Of a DNA stretch of 64,000 nucleotides, positions 58,431 through 64,000 are shown piece after piece. The position numbers and the translations under genes were made by a program. Within the stretch, counting starts at the first letter, position 1; the number at the start of each line of letters is the position of its first letter. The DNA lies in assembly GCA_041920215.1 (NCBI GenBank), contig JAYRSJ010000005.1:62001-126000 (forward strand). Reading direction: 5' to 3'. The notes beneath the pieces are model-generated. The model did no database searches and had not been told where the DNA came from. It saw only the letters and a list, made by a program, of their open reading frames with translations. The DNA comes from JAYRSJ01 sp041920215 (lineage in GTDB: Bacteria; Pseudomonadota; Gammaproteobacteria; Burkholderiales; Burkholderiaceae_C).

Positions 58431-59323
58431 TGCACTTCACACCCGATACCGCGCTGCGCATCTGGCGGCCGCAGGGGCAAGACCTGGCCCGCGAGATTCC
58501 GCTGATCTGCGACTCGCCGCACAGCGGCGAACACTATCCGGCCGATTTCGGCACCTGCCTGAGCCCGGCCCAGCTGCGTGCGGCCGAGGACAGTCATGTC
58601 CATGTTCTGTGGCAGGACGCGCCCCGCCATGGCGCCACGCTGATCGCGGCCGAGTTTCCGCGCAGCTATATCGACCCGAATCGCGAGCTGGCTGATCTGG
58701 ACCCCGCCTTGCTGGACGGACCCTGGCCAGAGCCGCTGCAGCCCGGCGAGAAGACCCGGCTGGGCTACGGCCTGATCTGGCGCCAGATCGAGCGCGATCT
58801 GCCCATCTACCGTCGCCGGCTCAGCGTGGCCGAGGTGCAGGCCCGCATCGAGCGCTGCTGGCGGCCCTATCACGCGGCCCTGCAGGCGGCGGTGGAGCAG
58901 GCTCACGCGCGTTGCGGCGCGGTCTGGCACCTGAACCTGCATTCGATGCCGGACCGGGCTTTCGAGCGCCTGGGCCTGCAGCGCAGCGACAAGCTGGCGG
59001 ATTTCGTGCTGGGTGATCGCGACGGTACGAGCTGCGAGCCGGCCCTGCTGACGCTGATTGCTGCCGTGCTGCGCGCCCACGGCTACACGGTGGCGGTCAA
59101 CGATCCCTACAAGGGCGTGGCCCTGATCGGCCGTATCGGCCGGCCGGCCGAGCAGCGCCACAGCCTGCAGATCGAGATTCGCCGCCCGCTCTATATGGAC
59201 GAGGCCACGCGTCAGCCCAATGCGGGCTTCCAGCCCCTGCGCCGCTGCCTGGACGCGGTGCTGGCGGCGGTGGCCGGCCATGTGCGCCAGCGGCTGGCCG
59301 CCATCCCCAGTCGCTGTGGATAA
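58430..59323 (+). CDS. N-formylglutamate amidohydrolase-family protein
   Basis: A 297-residue zinc-dependent deformylase/amidohydrolase of the FGase family. CDSPHSGEHYP near residue 30 supplies the first metal His and the acidic residue of the active site, and the WHLNLHSMPD segment (about residue 160-170) supplies the rest. FGase hydrolyses N-formyl-L-glutamate to glutamate and formate in one histidine-degradation route; no other hut genes are nearby, so here it may act on another N-acyl amino acid. Coupled to the Bug receptor, suggesting import followed by hydrolysis. Start ATG 58430. Divergent LysR gene likely controls both. Confidence 0.85.
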   Translation: MHFTPDTALRIWRPQGQDLAREIPLICDSPHSGEHYPADFGTCLSPAQLRAAEDSHVHVLWQDAPRHGATLIAAEFPRSYIDPNRELADLDPALLDGPWPEPLQPGEKTRLGYGLIWRQIERDLPIYRRRLSVAEVQARIERCWRPYHAALQAAVEQAHARCGAVWHLNLHSMPDRAFERLGLQRSDKLADFVLGDRDGTSCEPALLTLIAAVLRAHGYTVAVNDPYKGVALIGRIGRPAEQRHSLQIEIRRPLYMDEATRQPNAGFQPLRRCLDAVLAAVAGHVRQRLAAIPSRCG

Positions 59324-59472
59324 CATCGGGGGCAAGCTGCCTACAGCTCAGCCAAGTGCTTGATTCGACTGGACTTGTGACGGTTTGCTCAAGAAATGGG
59401 CAACGCTCGGCCGGCACCGTCTCAGCGCAAACCTGAGACCCGGGCGCCCGAACCGGCCCCTACACTGCGGCC

Positions 59473-60321
59473 ATGCTGAGCCGCCACCAACACCAAGCGT
59501 TCCAGGAGCAGGGCTATCTGATCCTGCCGGGTTTCAAGACGGCCGCCGAGATCGCCGCGCTGCGCGCCAGGGCCGAGGCCCTGGTAGAGGCCTTCGACCC
59601 CGGGGCGCAGCGGGCCGTTTTCAGCACCCAGGAGCAGGACCGCAAGGTGGACGACTACTTTCTCGAATCGGCCGAGCAGATGCGCTGCTTCTTCGAGGAA
59701 GAGGCCTTCGACGCGCAGGGCCGGCTGCGCCAGCCCAAGGCGCTGTCCATCAACAAGATTGGCCATGCGATGCACGAGCTGGATCCGGTGTTCCGCGCCT
59801 TCTCCACCGGCCCTGCGCTGGCGGCGGTGGCGCGCGCGGTGGGCCTGGACCGGCCCCAGGTCTGGCAGTCGATGTACATCTTCAAGCAGCCGGGCATAGG
59901 TGGCGAGGTGCGCTGGCATCAGGATGCCAGCTTCTTCGAGACCGAGCCGGTCACGGTGACGACCTTCTGGTTTGCGCTGGAAGATGCCACACGCGACAAC
60001 GGCTGCCTGTGGGCCGAGCCCGGCGGCCATCGCAGTCCCTTGCGCGAGCGCTTTGTGCGCGAGGGCCGGCGGGCCTGGATGGAGAGGCTGGATGAGCAGC
60101 CCTGGCCCAGCACCGAGGCGCTGGCAGTGCCGCTGGAGGTGGAGGCGGGTGCCCTGGTGCTGTTCCACGGCCTGTTGCCGCATTACAGCGCCGCGAACCG
60201 CTCGGCGCGCTCGCGCTATGCCTATACCCTGCATGTCACCGATGCGTCCAGCCGCTATGCGGCGCGTAACTGGCTGCAGCGCTCGGCGGCGCTGCCGGTG
60301 CGGGGTTTCGAGCGCGATTGA
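59473..60321 (+). CDS. phytanoyl-CoA dioxygenase-family (Fe(II)/2-oxoglutarate) protein
   Basis: A 282-residue oxygenase of the PhyH superfamily. The iron triad is readable: His and Asp in RWHQDASFF and the distal His in LFHGLLPHYSAANRS, with the RxxxxY arginine for 2-oxoglutarate following. The N-terminal FQEQGYLILPGF is the typical opening. Substrate unknown; PhyH proteins act on fatty acyl-CoAs, amino acids or natural-product intermediates. Start: ATG at 59473. It is convergent with the next gene. 59324-59472 upstream is a promoter region with nothing I can name. Confidence 0.85.
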   Translation: MLSRHQHQAFQEQGYLILPGFKTAAEIAALRARAEALVEAFDPGAQRAVFSTQEQDRKVDDYFLESAEQMRCFFEEEAFDAQGRLRQPKALSINKIGHAMHELDPVFRAFSTGPALAAVARAVGLDRPQVWQSMYIFKQPGIGGEVRWHQDASFFETEPVTVTTFWFALEDATRDNGCLWAEPGGHRSPLRERFVREGRRAWMERLDEQPWPSTEALAVPLEVEAGALVLFHGLLPHYSAANRSARSRYAYTLHVTDASSRYAARNWLQRSAALPVRGFERD

Positions 60322-60360
60322 GCCGATCCAGAGCCAGGGTGTCCCGGGCGCTGCGGCGGC

Positions 60361-60813
60361 TCAGTGCAGCAGGGCGGCCGGGCCGGCTTCGTCCTGACGC
60401 TCGGCCCAGACCTGTTGGCTGGCCTCACGCGCGGCTTGCAGCTGCTGGCAGAGTTCGAAGACGCCCAGGCCGTCGGCCTCGCCGAGCACCTCGGTCGGCG
60501 CCTGCTCCGGGCTGGCGGCCAGCTCGGCCGGTATGTCGGCCAAAGCCCCCAGCAGTTCGAACAGCAGTTCGAGGTTGGGGGCGCCCGGCTCCAGCTGGCG
60601 CGCTGCGCCCAGGCTGCGGCAGAGGTACCAGCAGGCGCTGGCGGCATCGTCGCAGCGGGCGTGGTACAGCGCCATCTGCTCCATCTGCTCGGCATGGGCA
60701 CTGCTGCCGGCGGCGGGGGCCGGGCTCGGCTCCTCATCCAGTGCCTGCCAGGCGGATTCAGGCGTCGCCAAGTCGGGCCCTTGGAACTGCTCGGGTGTTT
60801 TGCTCGTCGCCAT
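60361..60813 (-). CDS. conserved hypothetical protein
   Basis: A 150-residue, soluble, acidic protein, rich in Ala, Glu and Gln, mostly helical (LYHARCDDAASACWYLCRSL ... SLGAARQLEPGAPNLELLFE). I do not recognise a family; the helical, Ala-rich text with a Cys pair recalls TPR or Sel1-like scaffolds but no repeat unit is firm. Its 3' end carries an arm of a 7-bp repeat (60357-60363) that pairs with one at the end of the dioxygenase gene (60319-60325), both including stop codons. Start: ATG at 60813. It is on the same strand as glmU, 156 bases downstream of it. Confidence 0.6.
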   Translation of the reverse strand: MATSKTPEQFQGPDLATPESAWQALDEEPSPAPAAGSSAHAEQMEQMALYHARCDDAASACWYLCRSLGAARQLEPGAPNLELLFELLGALADIPAELAASPEQAPTEVLGEADGLGVFELCQQLQAAREASQQVWAERQDEAGPAALLH

Positions 60814-60906
60814 GATCTGCTTTCAAACGGAACCTGGGTCGAATGCTAGGCAAGAAGGCGCTCAACAGCTGTCCCCTATTCGGGTACTGAAGGGGTAATG
60901 CCCGCA

Positions 60907-60930
60907 TTGTGCACGCCAAAGCGTGCACAA
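60907..60930. repeat. 10-bp perfect inverted repeat between glmU and the next gene
   Basis: TTGTGCACGC (60907-60916) and GCGTGCACAA (60921-60930) are exact reverse complements with loop CAAA. It is 40 bases after the glmU stop on the minus strand, and 94 bases before the next gene's ATG. It could be a terminator without a T-run or an operator. Function unproven. Confidence 0.55.
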
Positions 60931-60969
60931 GTTCACGGCTGTTGCGGGCCTGCAGCACCCTGCCGGCGC

Positions 60970-62343
60970 TCAGCGCTTCTTGCTGGGCCGGGTCCAGCCC
61001 TGCATGGCCACCTGCTTGCCGCGTGCCACCGCCAGCTCGCCGGCGGCCACCGGCTTGGTGATGGTCGAGCCCCCGCCGATCGTGGCGCCGGCGCCGATCT
61101 CGACCGGGGCCACCAGCACGCAGTTGCTGCCCACATGCACATCGGCGCCGATCACGGTACGGTGCTTGTTGGCACCGTCGTAGTTGGCGGTGATCGAGCC
61201 GGCGCCGTAGTTGACCCGTTCGCCGACCGTGGCGTCGCCCAGATAGGCCAGGTGGTTGGCCTTGGCGCCTCGGGCCAGCGTGGAGTTCTTGACCTCGACG
61301 AAGTTGCCGATATGGACCTCGGCGCCCAGTTCGGCGCCGGGACGCAGGCGGGCGAAGGGGCCGATCAGCGCGCCTTCGCCGACGCTGACGCCCTGGGCCT
61401 CGCCGTCGATATGGGTGAACTCATGGATGCGGGCGCCGGCCGCGATGCGGGCATTGCGGATCACGCAGTTGGCGCCGATGCGCACGCCGTCGCCGAGCGC
61501 GACCTGACCTTCGAACACGCAGTTGACGTCGATCTCGACATCCTGGCCGCAGCTCAAGCTGCCGCGCAGATCGAAGCGCGCCGGATCGGCCAGCCGCACG
61601 CCGGCCTCCAGCAGGGTCTCGGCCCGACGGCGCTGCAGACGGCGCTCCAGATCGGCCAGCTGCAGCGGACTGTTGACGCCCAGCACCTCGGTCTCGTCGG
61701 GGGCCAGCGTACCCACCACGTCCATGCCTTCGGCCACGGCCATCGCGACGATGTCGGTCAGGTAGTACTCGCCCTGGGCATTGTTGTTGCTGAGCTGGCC
61801 CAGCCAGCGCTTCAGGGCCGCGGTGGGGGCGGCCATCATGCCGGTATAGCCCTCGCGGATCAGGCGCTGCTCGGCGCTGGCGTCCTTGTGCTCGACGATG
61901 GCACGCACCGCCTGGCCCTCACGCACGATGCGGCCGTAGCCGCTGGGGTCGGCGAGCTCGATGGTCAGCAGCGCCAGCTTGTCGCCGCCACAGGCTTGGA
62001 CCAGGGCGCGCGCGGTGGCGGCCTCGATCAGCGGCACATCGCCGTTGAGGATCAGGGTGATGCCCTCGTCACCCAGCAGGGGCAGGGCCTGCTGGACCGC
62101 ATGGCCGGTGCCCAGTTGGGGCATCTGGCGCACGAACTGCAGGCCTGGCGCGCTGACGGCAGACTCGACCAGCTCGGCGCCATGGCCGGTGATCACGATG
62201 CGTCGGGCTTCGCCCAGCGCCTCGGTGGTCGTGAGCACATGCTGGAGCAGGGAGCGGCCAGCCAGCTTGTGCAGCACCTTGGGCAGGGCCGACTTCATGC
62301 GGGTGCCCTTGCCGGCAGCCATGATGACGATGTTGAGCGCCAT
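60970..62343 (-). CDS. glmU: bifunctional N-acetylglucosamine-1-phosphate uridyltransferase / glucosamine-1-phosphate acetyltransferase
   Basis: A 457-residue cytoplasmic enzyme making UDP-N-acetylglucosamine for peptidoglycan and lipopolysaccharide. The N-terminal uridylyltransferase domain starts LNIVIMAAGKGTRMKSALPK, with the nucleotide-binding loop. The C-terminal half is a left-handed beta-helix acetyltransferase of hexapeptide repeats (for example GENGVRIGANCVIRNARIAA-type units, and HLAYLGDATVGERVNYGAGS), ending near the usual length of ~456. Start: ATG at 62343; an upstream extension of about 30 codons lacks similarity. It is flanked by a hairpin on the 3' side. glmS, often next to it, is not in this window. 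Confidence 0.95.
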   Translation of the reverse strand: MALNIVIMAAGKGTRMKSALPKVLHKLAGRSLLQHVLTTTEALGEARRIVITGHGAELVESAVSAPGLQFVRQMPQLGTGHAVQQALPLLGDEGITLILNGDVPLIEAATARALVQACGGDKLALLTIELADPSGYGRIVREGQAVRAIVEHKDASAEQRLIREGYTGMMAAPTAALKRWLGQLSNNNAQGEYYLTDIVAMAVAEGMDVVGTLAPDETEVLGVNSPLQLADLERRLQRRRAETLLEAGVRLADPARFDLRGSLSCGQDVEIDVNCVFEGQVALGDGVRIGANCVIRNARIAAGARIHEFTHIDGEAQGVSVGEGALIGPFARLRPGAELGAEVHIGNFVEVKNSTLARGAKANHLAYLGDATVGERVNYGAGSITANYDGANKHRTVIGADVHVGSNCVLVAPVEIGAGATIGGGSTITKPVAAGELAVARGKQVAMQGWTRPSKKR

Positions 62344-62462
62344 GGGATCGATTCGCGTTGCGTCTGTGGACGAAGCCGCGATTATCAACGGCGGCCGACG
62401 GCCGGCATGTGACTGCTGCCGCAGGACGCGCATGGCGCCCCGCGGCGTCAGCTCAGTCAGGC

Positions 62463-63068
62463 TCAGCGCATGCGCTGCACCGCCACATCGTGCGGCTTGG
62501 GATTGCTGACCGGAAAGTCGGCCAGCGCGGCCTCGAACAGCGCGCCCACCAGTTCCATGCTGCCCTGGGTAACGCCGTCATTGCTGGCCCGTGCCTCATA
62601 CAGCGGCTCGCCGCTGGCGCGGTCGCGCAGCAGCAGCGCGGCCTCGCGCTCGTAGCGCCGGTCGGTGTCGAAGGCGAGCGAGGGGTATAGACGGCCGTAG
62701 CGCCAGTGATGGATGCTGCCATGCCAGCGCCACCACAGCGGATCGTCCCAGGGCGCGCGGTCCTGGGCGCTGATGCGCACGCCCAGCGAGACCATCACGT
62801 CGGCGCTCCTGGCATCGGCGGCGGGCCTGAAGCCGGCCTTCTCCAGTGCGCTGCGCGCCAGGTCTTCCAGCTCGGCCTGGCGGCTGTCCTGTTGCTGCTG
62901 GGAGGGCAGGCGCTCGAAGGCATAGCTGCCAGGCGCGCGACCCGCGGGCCAGCTGCCGAAGCTGCGCACCTCGGCGCTGATCGTGTAGGGCCCGCTGCAG
63001 GCGCTCAGCGCGGCCAGGGCCAGGGCGCTGAGACGGAAGATCGCATGGCGTCGATTGAGTGTTCTCAT
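62463..63068 (-). CDS. DUF4136 lipoprotein
   Basis: A 201-residue exported protein with signal peptide and lipobox LSAC near residue 24, then a DUF4136 domain: the ISAEVRSFGSWP opening and the block with SYAFERLPSQQQQDSRQAEL, ending in an aromatic-rich segment (WWRWHGSIHHWRYGRLYPSL). Family members are outer-membrane-associated lipoproteins of unknown function. Start: ATG at 63068, with the ideal ribosome site aggagg seven bases upstream. It is on the same strand as ttcA, 85 bases downstream of it, and upstream of glmU; operon membership is not clear. Confidence 0.82.
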   Translation of the reverse strand: MRTLNRRHAIFRLSALALAALSACSGPYTISAEVRSFGSWPAGRAPGSYAFERLPSQQQQDSRQAELEDLARSALEKAGFRPAADARSADVMVSLGVRISAQDRAPWDDPLWWRWHGSIHHWRYGRLYPSLAFDTDRRYEREAALLLRDRASGEPLYEARASNDGVTQGSMELVGALFEAALADFPVSNPKPHDVAVQRMR

Positions 63069-63153
63069 CTTGTGCCTCCTGGGGTATGAGGCCCTGATTG
63101 TGGACCGGACGCGTTGCTGGCGTGTAAACCGGCTGACGCGCTGGCGGCCCTGC

Positions 63154-64000
63154 TCAGTCATCCCTATGCAGCTTGATCACCGACTTGCTGCCGGGCGTGC
63201 TGCCGCAGTCCTCGGCCTCGTCGAAGGCGATGTCGCCATCGGGCTCGGGCTGGCCGCTGGCCTTGATGGTGGTGAAGGGGAACAGATCGCGGTCCATCAT
63301 GTGCGAGGGCACGATATTGCCCATCGCGGTGAACATGTTCTCCACCCGGCCCGGGTACTTCTTGTCCCACTCGCGGATCATGGCCTTGACCTGCACGCGC
63401 TGCAGGTTCTCCTGGCTGCCGCAGAGGTTGCAGGGAATGATGGGGAACTCGCGGTGCGCGGCCCAGCGCACCAGATCGTCCTCGGCCACATAGGCCAGCG
63501 GGCGGATCACGACGTTCTTGCCGTCGTCGCTGACCAGCTTGGGCGGCATGCCCTTGATGCGGCTGCCGAAGAACATGTTCAAGAGCAGCGTGACGACGAT
63601 GTCGTCGCGGTGGTGGCCCAGCGCGATCTTGGTGGCACCCAGCTCGCCGGCAACGCGGTAGAGGATGCCGCGACGCAGCCGCGAGCACAGCGAGCAGGTG
63701 GTCTTGCCCTCGGGGACCAGCTTCTTGACGATCGAGTAGGTGTCCTGGTTCTCGATGTGGAAGTCCACGCCGCGGCTCTTGAGATAAGCCGGCAGCACTT
63801 CCTCGGGAAAGCCGGGCTGCTTCTGGTCGAGGTTGACCGCGACGATGTCGAACTTGATCGGTGCGCGCTGCTTCAGATTGATCAGGATGTCCAGCAGCGA
63901 GTAGCTGTCCTTGCCGCCCGACAGGCAGACCATGACCTTGTCGCCGTCTTCGATCATATTGAAATCGCTGATGGCCTGGCCGACCTGGCGATGCAGGCGC
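63154..64000 (-). CDS. ttcA: tRNA 2-thiocytidine(32) synthetase TtcA, 3' part
   Basis: Adds sulfur to cytidine-32 of certain tRNAs using ATP and an iron-sulfur cluster. The frame runs to the right edge (the codons before the first internal ATG at 63957 read ...GQAISDFN), so the N-terminus is missing. Present: the PP-loop SGGKDS near the N-terminus, and the two CxxC pairs CSLC and CNLC (in CSLCSRLRRG and CNLCGSQENL) that ligate the [4Fe-4S] cluster. MDRDLFPF near the C-terminus is the family's closing motif. The end is rich in acidic residues, then SKSVIKLHRDD. Assignment is firm. Confidence 0.95.
   Translation of the reverse strand, partial: RLHRQVGQAISDFNMIEDGDKVMVCLSGGKDSYSLLDILINLKQRAPIKFDIVAVNLDQKQPGFPEEVLPAYLKSRGVDFHIENQDTYSIVKKLVPEGKTTCSLCSRLRRGILYRVAGELGATKIALGHHRDDIVVTLLLNMFFGSRIKGMPPKLVSDDGKNVVIRPLAYVAEDDLVRWAAHREFPIIPCNLCGSQENLQRVQVKAMIREWDKKYPGRVENMFTAMGNIVPSHMMDRDLFPFTTIKASGQPEPDGDIAFDEAEDCGSTPGSKSVIKLHRDD

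Overview
The window is very GC-rich and densely packed, with codon-position GC bias strong enough to leave long open frames antisense to real genes. Gene content points to a betaproteobacterium of the order Burkholderiales, probably the Rubrivivax/Leptothrix/Roseateles lineage. The evidence is two Bug-type tripartite tricarboxylate transporter receptors, PEP-CTERM proteins, a polyhydroxyalkanoate depolymerase-like protein, an adenosylcobalamin-dependent ribonucleotide reductase and an acetate permease/sensor-kinase locus. The placement is inferred from protein families only. No rRNA, tRNA, prophage or CRISPR array was seen. Both ends cut genes: nrdJ on the left, ttcA on the right.

Layout. 1-6.5 kb: the 3' part of nrdJ, a LysR regulator with a RidA-family enzyme, a decayed IS1182-type transposase, an Ig-like lipoprotein and a tiny secreted protein built on a repeated LPRVVI motif. 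6.7-10.5 kb (minus strand): a bactofilin-like beta-solenoid protein coupled to a universal stress protein, a GreA/Rnk-type RNA polymerase factor and a ZntB-like transporter. 10.5-18.7 kb: envelope and lipid genes (lysophospholipid transporter LplT, a glycosyltransferase, a membrane-anchored class III aminotransferase divergent from phosphatidylserine decarboxylase, and a PHA-depolymerase-like hydrolase overlapping psd), plus a stand-alone DEDDh exonuclease. 18.7-23.2 kb: a multi-PAS diguanylate cyclase divergent from a LuxR-type regulator, then a TetR regulator. 23.2-25.7 kb: an mlaE-mlaD-lipoprotein operon with no ATPase gene in it. 25.8-29.5 kb: a PEP-CTERM protein, and a Bug receptor / malonyl-CoA synthetase / CWC-protein operon.

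29.7-40.7 kb is an acetate-response island: a CBS-DUF294 protein, a pseudo-histidine-kinase fused to a DnaQ-type exonuclease, a single-domain response regulator, a CrbS-like SLC5 transporter/histidine kinase, a small membrane protein, ActP, YjcH/DUF485 and a second receiver protein. It is probably used to sense and import acetate. 41-46.7 kb is one very long gene encoding a tandemly duplicated UvrA (four ABC modules, 1899 residues), preceded by a near-perfect 23-bp dyad.

46.7-56.4 kb: a choice-of-anchor-I PEP-CTERM protein, an S9 peptidase with a clear intrinsic terminator, a UPF0149 protein, an EF-hand-like protein coupled to an S10 carboxypeptidase lipoprotein, a DUF808 membrane protein, and a REP-associated tyrosine transposase with an altered HUH motif. 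That transposase lies among dispersed copies of the word GGGGTCAGGYCTTG. 56.4-64 kb: a LysR regulator divergent from a Bug receptor / N-formylglutamate amidohydrolase pair, a phytanoyl-CoA dioxygenase-like protein, glmU, a DUF4136 lipoprotein and the 3' part of ttcA.

The items most worth a second look are the double-length UvrA with its dyad, the pseudo-kinase/exonuclease fusion in the acetate locus, the transposase with its GGGGTCAGGYCTTG words, and the bactofilin-like/stress-protein pair.
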